Assembly (NCBI RefSeq): GCF_009769385.1 | Contig: NZ_ML775959.1 | Span: 491,799-555,798, forward strand | Source: Saccharothrix deserti | GTDB taxonomy: Bacteria; Actinomycetota; Actinomycetes; Mycobacteriales; Pseudonocardiaceae | Direction of reading: 5' to 3' | DNA: 64,000 nt | Shown: in pieces, positions 17,164-25,800 of the stretch | Position numbering within the stretch: the first letter of the stretch is position 1 | Layout of the letters: each line of letters opens with the position of its first letter | Position numbers and translations under genes: made by a program | The notes under the pieces: generated by a model | The model's input: the letters and a program-made list of their open reading frames with translations, nothing else | What the model was told of the DNA's origin: nothing | The model's database searches: none

Positions 17164-17556
17164 GTGACCACCTGGACCGATGTGATCAACTACGTCCGCA
17201 CGCGGTACGAGGTGCTGGAGGAGACCGACAGCTGGCTGCGTTTCCGGCTCGACACGGACGGCAGCCGCACCCAGCAGGTCGCGGTGCACCACGTGCCCGA
17301 CGTCGGCGGCCGGGCGTGGCTCGAGATCTCGTCGGCGGTCGGCCGGGCCGACGCGATCGACCAGGGGCGGCTGCTCGAACTCGCCGGCACGTCACTCGTC
17401 GGCGGAGCGGCGGTGGTGGACGGCGTCGCACTGCTCAAGCACACCGTGCCGTTGGAGGACCTGAGCGTCCAAGAGGAGTTCGAGCGCCCGCTCACGATGC
17501 TCGTCGCCAGCGCGGACGCCTTCGAGCACGAGCTGACGGAGAAGGACCACTTCTGA
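17164..17556 (+). CDS. YbjN-like / type III chaperone-fold small protein
   Basis: A 130-residue acidic protein. The start GTG 17164 follows GGAGG at 17151-17155 with 8-base spacing. The sequence (VINYVRTRYEVLEETDSWLRF, WLEISSAVG, LVGGAAVVDGVALLKHTV) has the alpha-beta pattern of YbjN/type III secretion chaperone-like proteins common in actinomycetes, which are usually of unknown role. The family call is by pattern only. Its stop is 36 bases from the end of the convergent LuxR gene. Confidence 0.68.
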   Translation: MTTWTDVINYVRTRYEVLEETDSWLRFRLDTDGSRTQQVAVHHVPDVGGRAWLEISSAVGRADAIDQGRLLELAGTSLVGGAAVVDGVALLKHTVPLEDLSVQEEFERPLTMLVASADAFEHELTEKDHF

Positions 17557-17592
17557 CATCGGTCCCCCATGCGGTGGCGGGAGGTCCGGGTC

Positions 17593-18147
17593 TCAGCGAC
17601 ACCAGACCTGCGCCACCAGCTGCGTGCGGTCCTTGCAGTCGAACTTCCGCAGCAGGTTGGAGACGTGGTACTTCACCGCGCTGACGGTGATGAACATCGC
17701 CGCGGCGATCTCGGCGTTCTCCCGGCCGTCGGCGAGCAGCCGCAGCGCCTCCCGCTCGCGGGCGGTCAGCGCGGGACCGGCCGGGCGGAGCACCGGCAGC
17801 ATCCCGAACACCAGTCCGGTGAGCCGCGGCGAGATCCACCCGCCGAAGCGGTGCACGTCCCGCACCGCCCTGGCGAAGTCCTCGACCGGGTCGTCGGCGA
17901 GCACGAGCCCACTCACCCCGGCGTGGACGAGGGACTCGAGCAGCGAGCCGTCCGGTGAGTCGAGCACGGCGACCGTGGCCGACCGGGGCACGACGCGGAC
18001 GGCGGCACGCGCGTCCAGCACCGTGACGCCCGCAGTGAGGTCCCTGGGCGAGCAGACCTCCGCCCATCCGGTGTTCCCGAGCAAGTCGTTGATCTTGTCC
18101 CGCAGCACCGGGCTCTCCAACGACAGAGTGACGCGAATCGTGTGCAT
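17593..18147 (-). CDS. LuxR/NarL-family transcriptional regulator with degenerate receiver-like N-terminus
   Basis: A 184-residue protein. The C-terminal 60 residues are a GerE/LuxR HTH (LTAREREALRLLADGRENAEIAAAMFITVSAVKYHVSN, shown here in parts: LTAREREALRLL, EIAAAMFITVSAVKYHV). The N-terminus has the alternating beta-alpha rhythm of a response-regulator receiver (VAVLDSPDGS, GVSGLVLADDP) but no convincing phosphorylatable Asp pocket. The start ATG 18147 follows GGGGAGGGG. It is transcribed divergently from the SARP/STAND regulator, 114 bases away, so cross-regulation is plausible. Confidence 0.82.
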   Translation of the reverse strand: MHTIRVTLSLESPVLRDKINDLLGNTGWAEVCSPRDLTAGVTVLDARAAVRVVPRSATVAVLDSPDGSLLESLVHAGVSGLVLADDPVEDFARAVRDVHRFGGWISPRLTGLVFGMLPVLRPAGPALTAREREALRLLADGRENAEIAAAMFITVSAVKYHVSNLLRKFDCKDRTQLVAQVWCR

Positions 18148-18261
18148 GACCCCTCCCCGTCTCACGGCGAGAAGGCTGGGCACGGGCTGTTGTCCGCGCG
18201 TATGCCGGACGTATAACGCCTGGTTGGGCTATCGTGCGGCGGACTCGTGGGGGGTGCTGCG

Positions 18262-20757
18262 GTGGAGTTCCAGGTGCTTGGCCCGCTCGTGGTCACCGCC
18301 GACGGCGGGGTGCTGCCGTTGCGCTCGGCGAAGCAGCGGATCCTGCTGGCGGTACTGCTGCGGTACGCGAACGCGCCGGTGTCCCAGCACCGGTTGATGG
18401 AGGCGCTGTGGGAGGTGCCGCCCGCCTCGGCGGCGGAGAACCTGCGGCTGTACGTCTACCAGCTGCGACGGGCGCTGAACCTCGGCGACCGGATCAGCCG
18501 CCACCCGACCGGGTACGCGCTCACGGTGCGTGCCGGCGAGTTGGACTCGGACCGGTTCTCCGACCTCGCCGCGGACGGTGAGCGGGCGCTCGCCGAGGGC
18601 GACCCGGAAAAGGCGGGAGAGCTGCTCGCCGACGGACTCGCCCTGTGGCGCGGTCCCGCCTACGCCGACCTCGCGGACACGCCGGTCATCCGCCAGATCG
18701 CGCTGCGGCTGGAGGAGACCAGGCTGCACGCGGTGGAGGCGCGGATCACCGCCGACCTCGCGCTCGGCAGGCACGCCGCGGTCGTGGGCGAGCTGATCTC
18801 GCTCGCCGACGCCCACCCGTACCGGGAATCGTTGCGCGCCAAGCTGATGATCGCGCTGTACGGCTCAGGGCGGCAGGCCGAGGCGCTGGAGGTGTACCGG
18901 CGCACCAGGGAGCTCCTGGCCGAGGAACTGGGCATCGAGCCGGGTGCGGAACTGCGCGGGCTGCACGAGACCGTGCTGCTCGGTGAGTCGCCCGCCCGGC
19001 TGGTCGACGTGCCGGTCAAGCGGCGATCGCCGCGCAACGACGCGGAGTGCCCGTACCGGGGCCTGATGGCGTTCCAGCCCGAGCACCGCGCCTGGTTCTT
19101 CGGCCGGGACCGGCTGATCGAGGTGCTGGAGCGGCGGGTCGACCAGCACCCGGTGGTCGGTGTCTTCGGCGCGTCCGGCAGCGGCAAGTCGTCGCTCTTG
19201 CGCGCCGGTCTCATCGGCAGGCTGGCCGACGACCCGCGTTGGCGGTCCGTGCTGCTGACGCCGACAGCGCGGCCGATGGACGCGCTCGCCGCCGCGCTGG
19301 CGGAGCTGACCGGCAAGGACCAGACCCGGCTGCGCGCCGAGCTGGCCGCCGATCCGGCGCACCTCGACATCGCGGTGCGCACCGAGCTCGCCGCGGGACC
19401 GGAGGACGTCCGGGCAGTGCTGGTCGTCGACCAGTTCGAGGAGCTGTTCACGTTGTGCGGCGACGACGGCGAGCGGACGCGGTTCGTCGGCGCGCTGCTC
19501 GACGCCGCGCGTGGCCCGCACCGGCGCACCAAGGTCGTACTGGGGATACGCGCGGACTTCCTCGCGCACATCACCCAGCACCCCGAGCTGGTCACCGCGC
19601 TGGCGGACGAGGCGACCGTGCTGGTCGGCCCGCCGTCGTCCACCGACCTGCGTGAGATCGTCCTGCGCCCGGCGACGATGACCGGGCAGAGCGTGGCGGC
19701 CGACCTGCTGGCGACGGTGCTCGCGGACGTGGAGTCCGAACCCGGCGCGTTGCCGCTGCTGTCGCACGCGCTGGTCGAGACGTGGCGGCGTCGTGATGGC
19801 GGGACGCTCACGTTGTCCGACTACCGGGCGGGCGGCGGCGTGCGCGGTGCGATCGCGCAGTCCGCCGAACGGGAGTACGACGACCTCGACGCCGAGGGGC
19901 AGTCGGCGCTGCGCCGCATCGTGCTGCGGCTCACCGCGTTCGGTGACGGCACCGAGGACACCCGAAGACCCATCGACCGCGGTGAGCTCGCGGGTGTCGC
20001 CGCGCCGGCGGTGGTCGACCGCGTGCTGGACCGCCTGGTCACCGCCCGTCTCGTGGTGGTCGACGAGGACACCGTGGAGATCGCGCACGAGGTGCTGATC
20101 CGGGCGTGGCCCCGGCTGCAGCGCTGGCTCTCCGACGACCGCGCGAGGCTGTTGGTCCACCGCAGGCTCACCGCCGCCGCGCACACCTGGGCCGAGCTCG
20201 ACCGCGACGAAGGCGCGCTGTACCGGGGTTCGCAGCTCGCGACCGCGCTCGCCTGGGTCGACGACCACGCCGGTGAGCTCAACGACGTCGAGGAGGCATT
20301 CCTGCGGGCGAGCCGGGAACGCGCCGAGGGCGAGCGGACCGCCACCCGACGTCGGACCCGGCTGCTCAAGCGGCTGGTTTCGATCATGGGTGTGCTCCTG
20401 CTGCTCGCCGTGACCGGCCGGTGGGATCGCGGTGTGGCAGAGCCGGGAAGCCCAGCTCCGCCAACGCGTCGACCAGTCCCACCGGATGGCGCTGACCTCC
20501 CGGCAGCTGCTCGACACCGCGCCCGACCTGGCCGGCCTGCTCGCCGTCGCGGCTTCGCTCGGCCGGTTCCGCTGGAACCTGCCCGAGCTGACTTCGCAGC
20601 CGTTCTCCGGTGGGCCGATCGTGGCCGGCGCGGTCGAGTTCACCCCGGACGGCGGGATGCTGGTGTCCGCCGACCCGGCGGGCGGCGTGCTGATCTGGGA
20701 CGCCGTCGGGGACCGCTTGGTGCGCAGGATCAAGACCGGCCAGGGCGACGTCCGTGA
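18262..20757 (+). CDS. SARP/BTAD-nSTAND regulator (AfsR-like), 5' part of a frameshifted gene
   Basis: Starts VEFQVLGPLVV (GTG 18262; GTG 18247 is an alternative). An OmpR-type winged helix (about 1-95) and a bacterial transcriptional activator domain (about 100-245, YRESLRAKLMIALYGSGRQAEAL) form the SARP module. A STAND NTPase follows, with P-loop GVFGASGSGKSS near residue 300 and Walker B VLVVDQFEELF near 390. A transmembrane-like helix ends at VLLLLAVTG. Just after, at 20416-20420, one extra base in GGCCGG shifts the frame, and the rest to 20757 is nonsense. The true continuation is the WD40 reading at 20420-21199. AfsR-like proteins activate secondary metabolism or stress genes. Confidence 0.85.
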   Translation: MEFQVLGPLVVTADGGVLPLRSAKQRILLAVLLRYANAPVSQHRLMEALWEVPPASAAENLRLYVYQLRRALNLGDRISRHPTGYALTVRAGELDSDRFSDLAADGERALAEGDPEKAGELLADGLALWRGPAYADLADTPVIRQIALRLEETRLHAVEARITADLALGRHAAVVGELISLADAHPYRESLRAKLMIALYGSGRQAEALEVYRRTRELLAEELGIEPGAELRGLHETVLLGESPARLVDVPVKRRSPRNDAECPYRGLMAFQPEHRAWFFGRDRLIEVLERRVDQHPVVGVFGASGSGKSSLLRAGLIGRLADDPRWRSVLLTPTARPMDALAAALAELTGKDQTRLRAELAADPAHLDIAVRTELAAGPEDVRAVLVVDQFEELFTLCGDDGERTRFVGALLDAARGPHRRTKVVLGIRADFLAHITQHPELVTALADEATVLVGPPSSTDLREIVLRPATMTGQSVAADLLATVLADVESEPGALPLLSHALVETWRRRDGGTLTLSDYRAGGGVRGAIAQSAEREYDDLDAEGQSALRRIVLRLTAFGDGTEDTRRPIDRGELAGVAAPAVVDRVLDRLVTARLVVVDEDTVEIAHEVLIRAWPRLQRWLSDDRARLLVHRRLTAAAHTWAELDRDEGALYRGSQLATALAWVDDHAGELNDVEEAFLRASRERAEGERTATRRRTRLLKRLVSIMGVLLLLAVTGRWDRGVAEPGSPAPPTRRPVPPDGADLPAAARHRARPGRPARRRGFARPVPLEPARADFAAVLRWADRGRRGRVHPGRRDAGVRRPGGRRADLGRRRGPLGAQDQDRPGRRP

Positions 20758-21199
20758 CGTCGCGATCAGTCCCGACGGGGCGGTCGTGGCGACGGCGGGT
20801 GCGGACCGGACCGTCAAGTTGTGGCGCACCGAGTCCGGGGACGAGATCACCACGCTGGTCGGTCACACGGCACCGGTGCAGGTGCTGGCGTTCAGCCCGG
20901 ACGGCGCCACGCTCGCATCCGGCGGCGAGGACCACTCGGTCGTCGTGTGGAACCCGGCCACCGGCGCGGGAACCGCGCTCGCCGGCCACACGGGTCCGGT
21001 GCAGGCGCTGGCCTTCACGCACGAAGGCGAGCTCGTCTCCGGCTCCGACGACAGCCGCGTCATCCGCTGGGCGCTGTCGCCCGCCGCGGCGGTGGTGAAG
21101 ATCTGTGCGGAGACCGGACGCGATCTCACCGCCGCGGAACGGTCCGCCTACCTCCCGGACGGTCCCGACGAACCCGTTTGTCCCGCGGTGCGGCGCTGA
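20420..21199 (+). CDS. WD40 C-terminal part of the SARP-nSTAND regulator (second frame)
   Basis: This frame resumes the protein as GGGIAVWQSREAQLRQRVDQ directly after the upstream helix, then MALTSRQLLDTAPDLAGLL, the usual linker before WD40 propellers in such regulators. Four or so WD40 blades follow (VEFTPDGGMLVSAD, VAISPDGAVVATAGADRTVKLW, LAFSPDGATLASGGEDHSVVVW). It ends in a Cys-containing tail typical of the family. A methionine-free entry and the seamless protein logic mean that 18262-21199 is one gene with a +1 base. Whether that is real or a base-calling error cannot be told here. Confidence 0.8.
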   Translation, partial: GGIAVWQSREAQLRQRVDQSHRMALTSRQLLDTAPDLAGLLAVAASLGRFRWNLPELTSQPFSGGPIVAGAVEFTPDGGMLVSADPAGGVLIWDAVGDRLVRRIKTGQGDVRDVAISPDGAVVATAGADRTVKLWRTESGDEITTLVGHTAPVQVLAFSPDGATLASGGEDHSVVVWNPATGAGTALAGHTGPVQALAFTHEGELVSGSDDSRVIRWALSPAAAVVKICAETGRDLTAAERSAYLPDGPDEPVCPAVRR

Positions 21200-21254
21200 A
21201 GACTGGTCTCCGGACTAGGGCGCGAACGGGTGGTGCCGACGAAAGATCTCGGCC

Positions 21255-22059
21255 ATGGATGACCGTTCACGATCGGTGTCGCGCCGGGGAGTTCTCGCCG
21301 CGGCCGCAGCCGGGTCCGCAGCCGTTCTGCTCGGTGGTGGCAGGGCGCTCGCGGGCGAGGTATCGGCCCTCGCTCTGGTGACGCAGAGCGAAATCAACTC
21401 ACAGCCCACCTACTACGAACCGACCGGCGCCGCCACGTCGTTCCGGTACGAGCCGGGTTTCCACTCGCGGTTGGAGACCCTGGCACCAGGCGTTCCGCGC
21501 CTGGACGCCGTACCACTGGACGGCGCCGCACCGCATCTACTCCTACGGCGCGTACGTCAACAAGCCGGGCATGCACGGTGAAGGGCGGGCGTTCGACCTC
21601 GGTCGGATGCTCGTCACCAACCGCAACACCGGCGCGTTGTTCACCGGCTTCAACGGCCGCTACGACCAGTGGAAGAGCTACACCGGTGACGCGTTCACCA
21701 TCGCCCGGACCCGGTACTGGGGCACCGCGGCGAGCCTGCACCACCACTTCCGGCACGTGATCTCGTACCTGGACAACACCGAGCACCACAACCACATCCA
21801 CATCGACAACGCGGTGTCCGGCAGCGGGAACTCCAGCTTCAGCACGTCGTCGGTCACGCAGACCTACTACGTGCAGGCGGCCTGCCGCTACCTGTGGGGA
21901 TACGACACCGGGATCGACGGCGACTGGGGTCCGCAAACCCAGAGCCACTCGTCCGCCGTGCTCACGCGGACCGGATCGGACGGCGTCATCACCACGCAGA
22001 GCCGCTGGCTGCACTTCTGCAAGCAGAGCGCGCTGCGCGCGTGGGCGCTCGCTCCGTGA
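21255..22059 (+). pseudogene. Tat-exported M15-like peptidase, frameshifted
   Basis: The N-terminus has a twin-arginine signal (RSVSRRGVLAAAAAGSAAV). The frame is correct to RLET near 21478, then one extra C in ACCCTGG breaks it. Removing it gives WHQAFRAWTPYHW and joins to the second frame, which runs PGMHGEGRAFDLGRM and EHHNHIHID to 22059. The HxxxGxAxD and HxH patterns match zinc peptidases of the M15 (D-Ala-D-Ala carboxypeptidase/extensin-like) type. The C-terminus (YDTGIDGDWGPQTQSHSS) resembles a peptidoglycan-binding tail. This would be a secreted cell-wall hydrolase if the indel is a sequencing error. Confidence 0.75.
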
Positions 22060-22091
22060 TCGACCCGAAAACCCGACTAGGAGGAATTGCC

Positions 22092-22546
22092 ATGCGCAAG
22101 GCACTGAAGGCAACGGTGGCGGCGGCCACGCTCGGTACCGCGCTGCTCGCCGGCGCCCCCGCGGCCCAGGCCGCGGAGGACAACGGCGACGGCAGCGTGA
22201 GCTGCAACTACACCGAGATCTGCTTCCGGCGTGAGACCGGTTCCAACTCCCACATCAAGCAGTTCCACAACGGCGCCAACCACTGGTCCGTCTCCGGGGT
22301 GCACAGCCCCTACCAGTGTGGTACGTCACGGCGACCGGCACGCGCACCGGATACCTCATGGACAGCGCGATCGAGTTCAGAAACCGCGACTCCACGTGCA
22401 CCGTGTACATCTGGGACGTCGACGGGGCGGGCAACTGGTACAAGTACGCGCACCAGCCCCGGAACTCGAGCTCCTGGTTCTACTCCCTGGACCGCCGGAA
22501 CAACGGGCACTCGCGGTGCAGTGAAGGTGCTCCGATCAACAAGTGA
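22092..22546 (+). pseudogene. small secreted protein, possibly peptidase-inhibitor-like, frameshifted
   Basis: ATG 22092 follows AGGAGGAATT and opens a clear signal peptide (LKATVAAATLGTALLAGAPAAQA). The mature part begins EDNGDGSVSCNYTEICFRRE and breaks near 22315, where one base seems missing. The other frame continues WYVTATGTRTGYLMDSAIEF to the stop at 22546 with paired Cys. Short Cys-bridged secreted proteins like this include family I36 inhibitors, but the match is weak. A terminator-like hairpin follows. Confidence 0.6.
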
Positions 22547-22552
22547 GACCTC

Positions 22553-22590
22553 GGTGACGGGCCGGTGGGCAGCGGCACCGGTCCGTCACC
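22553..22590 (+). terminator. hairpin terminator
   Basis: A 15-bp stem (22553-22567 / 22576-22590) with one G-T wobble and an 8-nt loop, 6 bases after the stop codon at 22546. Confidence 0.7.
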
Positions 22591-22611
22591 CCGGACAGGA
22601 AGGGGAGTCGG

Positions 22612-23547
22612 GTGCGACAGCGAGCGACGTCGGTGCTGGCGGCGTGCGGTCTGGCCGGGATCATCCTGACCGGCTGCACGGCCGAGTCGACGCCCGCGGT
22701 GGGAACGGTTCCGCCGGCGGACGAGGTCTCCGAACCGTCCGAACCCGGGCAGCCGTTCGACATCATCCTGGGCAGGCAGGTCGGGTTGATCGACCACACG
22801 CACATGAAGATCCGGGACCGGTGCATGGCCGAGGCCGGCTACCGGCAGAACATCGACACCGCGCCGACCCGGCCGGAGGACCCTTTCTCCTTTCTCACCG
22901 TGTCCGTGCGCGACTTCGGCCCGACGAGCGAGGAGGAGGCGCGTCGCGCGGGCTTCGGGAGCGACACGCAGGCGGCTCCCGCACGCGTCGTGAGCACCGA
23001 CGCGAATTTCGACAAGGCCGCCGACCGTTGCGCGGACCAGGCCTGGAACGAGTTCGGCCCGGGAGCCAGGCAGGCGGTCACCGACTACAGCGATCTGGTC
23101 AACGCCCTCGCCCCGTACCGCAAGGAGATCGACGCGGAGCTCGCCCCGGACCTCCCGGCGAAGATGTTCGACTGCATGGCGGAGCGCGGGTACCGGGCCC
23201 CGGACCGTGAAGCGTTCTTGAAGACCCCGCGCCACCAGCTCTTCGGGGTCGCCTACGGCCGATTGGACGGCGGCGCGGAGGACGCGTGGAAACCGGTGCG
23301 CAAGCCGGGCACGGTGGAGATCGGCCCCGCGATCCCGGTCCGGAAGTACACGCCGACACCGCAGGAGTCCGAGCTCGCGGTCGCCTGGTTCCACTGTGGA
23401 CAGAAGACGGGGCGGACCGCGGCTCAGCTCGCGGCGGTGCAGGAGGTGCAGCAACGCTACGTGGACGAGCACCAGACCTGGATCGACGAGCTGAACCCGG
23501 TGATCGAGGAACTGGCTCGCCGCGCGTCCGCGATCGGTGGGTCCTGA
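22612..23547 (+). CDS. putative lipoprotein
   Basis: A 311-residue protein from GTG 22612 (AGGAAGGGGAG just upstream). The signal peptide ends in a lipobox LTGC with the modified Cys at residue 22. The mature part is charged and soluble, with two recurring Cys motifs (RDRCMAEAGYRQN and FDCMAERGYRAPD, plus ADRCADQAW and FHCGQKTGR). These suggest an internal duplication stabilised by disulfides. Similar exported proteins are frequent in actinomycetes, without known function. I do not recognise a named family. Confidence 0.72.
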   Translation: MRQRATSVLAACGLAGIILTGCTAESTPAVGTVPPADEVSEPSEPGQPFDIILGRQVGLIDHTHMKIRDRCMAEAGYRQNIDTAPTRPEDPFSFLTVSVRDFGPTSEEEARRAGFGSDTQAAPARVVSTDANFDKAADRCADQAWNEFGPGARQAVTDYSDLVNALAPYRKEIDAELAPDLPAKMFDCMAERGYRAPDREAFLKTPRHQLFGVAYGRLDGGAEDAWKPVRKPGTVEIGPAIPVRKYTPTPQESELAVAWFHCGQKTGRTAAQLAAVQEVQQRYVDEHQTWIDELNPVIEELARRASAIGGS

Positions 23548-23758
23548 TGGCCGCACTTCGACCAGGCCCCGGTCGCCGGTGCGCTGTTCGGCCGGGAGGA
23601 GGTAGGTGCGCAGGCCACAGGCGGTGGCGCCGACCCTGTGAACACTTGTTGCGAGATATTTAGCGCCAACTTACCGTTAGGTCATCGTGACGCAGCGCAC
23701 AGGGCGACGTCGAACGTTGGCAGTGGATCGTTCGAGAGCGCCGACGCGCGGAGGCGGT

Positions 23759-24208
23759 TCAGCTCCGAGGCCCGCCAGGAGCGGCGCCCGCACGGGCGGG
23801 GTCCACGTTGGTGTTGTGCAGGGCGCTGATCCACCAGGAGCCCTCGCGGCGCACCGCGAACACCGTTCCGTGGTTGGCGAAGCCGCCGTCCGGCGTGGTG
23901 GTCTCCTGCCGGAAGTGCACCAGGGCCGTGTCCGAGCCGGGCGACACGGCGCTCAGCATCACCACGCGCGTCGTCCACGTCGCGACGGCGTCGGCGAGTC
24001 GGGCGGTGTGGTAGGCGAACAGGTCGTCCCAGCCGCGGATCACCGTGCCGTCGGGGACCACGACGACGGCATCGGCGGTGAACGGCCGGTCGAGCACCTC
24101 GGCCACCTTCTGGTTGAAGCCGTGCTCCAGATCGGCGAGGAGATCCGCCAACGCGGCCACGTCCTCGTCGCCGAGCGGCGTGGTGAACGCGGCAGGCCTG
24201 TTTGTCAT
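23759..24208 (-). CDS. SgcJ/EcaC-family (SnoaL-like, DUF4440) protein
   Basis: A 149-residue protein with an NTF2-like cone fold: helical start ADLLADLEHGFNQKVAEVLD, then FTADAVVVVPDGTVIRGWDDL and VHFRQETTTPDG...GSWWISALHNTNV, the typical ending of SgcJ/EcaC proteins. The family binds small hydrophobic ligands; some members act on polyketides and many have no assigned reaction. ATG 24208. It is divergent from the MHS transporter, so it may share regulation with the catabolic island, but it is not essential to the pathway. Confidence 0.82.
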   Translation of the reverse strand: MTNRPAAFTTPLGDEDVAALADLLADLEHGFNQKVAEVLDRPFTADAVVVVPDGTVIRGWDDLFAYHTARLADAVATWTTRVVMLSAVSPGSDTALVHFRQETTTPDGGFANHGTVFAVRREGSWWISALHNTNVDPARAGAAPGGPRS

Positions 24209-24312
24209 GTCGATTCCCCCAGGTGTGTCGGGCTTCGGAGGCTCCACGGTAGGGCGACGTGGACGGCCTCGGCATCTGTCGGCCGACTGGTCAGGGGCGG
24301 CGGCGACCCCGT

Positions 24313-24329
24313 GTGCCGGACAACGGCAC
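24313..24329. promoter_or_regulatory. GTGCCG-N5-CGGCAC inverted repeat upstream of transporter
   Basis: GTGCCGGACAACGGCAC lies in the divergent gap between the SgcJ-like gene and the MHS transporter. The same 17-mer occurs inverted at 10945-10961. It could be an operator. Confidence 0.4.
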
Positions 24330-24406
24330 GCGCGGTCGGCAATCCGGCGGAACGGACATTGGATGAGGCTCCCCGTCCCACCACACCACGAAAGCAGGCT
24401 GCAACG

Positions 24407-25717
24407 ATGTCCCTGCCTTCCCTGACCGCGTCCCCAGCCGGGGTGCGTGATCATCGCGAGGCCCGGAAGGTCGCCCTCGCGAGCTTCGTCGGAACCGCGA
24501 TCGAGTGGTACGACTTCTTCCTCTACGGCGCCGCGGCGACCCTGGTGTTCGGGCCGCTGTTCTTCCCCTCGAGCGATCCCGTGGTGTCCCAGCTGGCGGC
24601 GCTGTCGGCGTTCGCGGTCGGCTTCATCGCCCGCCCGATCGGGGGCATCGTCGCCGGGCACTACGGCGACAAGATCGGCCGCAAGCGGATGCTCGTGCTG
24701 AGCCTGCTGCTGATGGGTGGCGCCACGGTGGCCGTCGGCCTGCTGCCGACCTACGCCCAGATCGGCGTGTGGGCGCCCGTCCTGCTGGTGCTGTTGCGGC
24801 TCGCGCAGGGCTTCGGCGTCGGCGCCGAGTGGGGCGGCGCGGCGCTCATGGCGGTCGAGCACGCACCTCCGCACCGCCGCGGCCTCTACGGTTCGGCGGC
24901 GCAGATCGGTGTTCCGGTCGGCGCGATCGTCGCGAACCTCGTCATGCTGGTCTCGTCGAGCACGAGCAAGGAGGCGTTCCTCCAGTGGGGCTGGCGGGTC
25001 GGGTTCATCGCCAGCTTCGTGCTGGTGGCGTTCGGTCTGATCGTGCGCAAGGCGGTGACCGAGAGCCCGCTGTTCGAGCAGGCGAAGCAGAAGGAGCCCA
25101 CGCGGTCGCCGTTGGTGCAGGTGCTGCGGCAGCGTCCGATGGCGCTGCTGCGGTCGGTGTTCCTGACCGCCGCGTGCACCACGTTCGGCTACCTGGTGCT
25201 GGTCTACGTGCTGTCCTACGGGTCCAAGCAGGTCGGGTACTCGCGCGAGTCGCTGCTGATGATCATCATCGTCGCGTCGGTCGTGCAGATCGTCGCCACC
25301 CTCGCGCTGTCCTCGCTGACCGACAAGCTCGGCAGGCGCCGGGTCGTGGTCGGCGGCGCGATCGGCCAGATCGTGGTCGCGATGGTGTTCTTCCTGCTGT
25401 TCGACACCGGCGTCGTCGCGCTCGCGCTGCTGGCGTGCGCGCTGGGCATGATCGTGGTCTCGGCCCAGTACGGCCCGCTGCCCGCGCTGCTCGCCGAGCA
25501 GTTCCCGACCAAGATGCGGTACAGCGGCGTGTCGTTGGGCTACCAGCTCGGCTCGGTCGTCGGTGGCGGCATCGGCCCCATCGCGGCTACCGCGATCTTC
25601 GCGGCGACCGGCAACTCGCTGTGGGTCGGCGCTTACGTGGCCGGACTGGCGGTGCTCACCATCATCGCCGCCCTCGCCACCGGCGAGACCCGTTCCGCGA
25701 AGCTCGAAGAGGTCTGA
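24407..25717 (+). CDS. MFS transporter, metabolite:H+ symporter (MHS/ShiA-like) family
   Basis: A 436-residue membrane protein with about 12 helices. MHS markers are present: GTAIEWYDFFLYGAAATLVF in helix 1, the loop 2-3 signature GHYGDKIGRKRML, and EWGGAALMAVEH in helix 4. These transporters import carboxylates, aromatics or osmolytes with protons. Position next to an aromatic catabolic island suggests uptake of an aryl acid such as phenylpropionate or cinnamate. ATG 24407. It ends against a 21-bp bidirectional terminator shared with the aldolase gene. Confidence 0.88.
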   Translation: MSLPSLTASPAGVRDHREARKVALASFVGTAIEWYDFFLYGAAATLVFGPLFFPSSDPVVSQLAALSAFAVGFIARPIGGIVAGHYGDKIGRKRMLVLSLLLMGGATVAVGLLPTYAQIGVWAPVLLVLLRLAQGFGVGAEWGGAALMAVEHAPPHRRGLYGSAAQIGVPVGAIVANLVMLVSSSTSKEAFLQWGWRVGFIASFVLVAFGLIVRKAVTESPLFEQAKQKEPTRSPLVQVLRQRPMALLRSVFLTAACTTFGYLVLVYVLSYGSKQVGYSRESLLMIIIVASVVQIVATLALSSLTDKLGRRRVVVGGAIGQIVVAMVFFLLFDTGVVALALLACALGMIVVSAQYGPLPALLAEQFPTKMRYSGVSLGYQLGSVVGGGIGPIAATAIFAATGNSLWVGAYVAGLAVLTIIAALATGETRSAKLEEV

Positions 25718-25726
25718 CAAGCAACA

Positions 25727-25774
25727 ACAAGAAGAGGCTCTTGCGCGATCCCCCGCGCAAGAGCCTCTTCTTGT
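25727..25774. terminator. 21-bp bidirectional terminator
   Basis: Perfect arms 25727-25747 and 25754-25774 around a 6-nt loop, between the convergent transporter and aldolase genes. With the A-rich 5' flank and the TT in the distal arm it is one of the strongest hairpins in the window. Confidence 0.88.
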
Positions 25775-25800
25775 GTGCCGGTTCCCGTGTGCCGGGAACG

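Noticed and set aside
23548..23758. AT-richer stretch as a possible attachment site
   Set aside because: There is no tRNA, integrase or flanking direct repeat nearby; only a composition dip and a weak coding-like trace on the minus strand.
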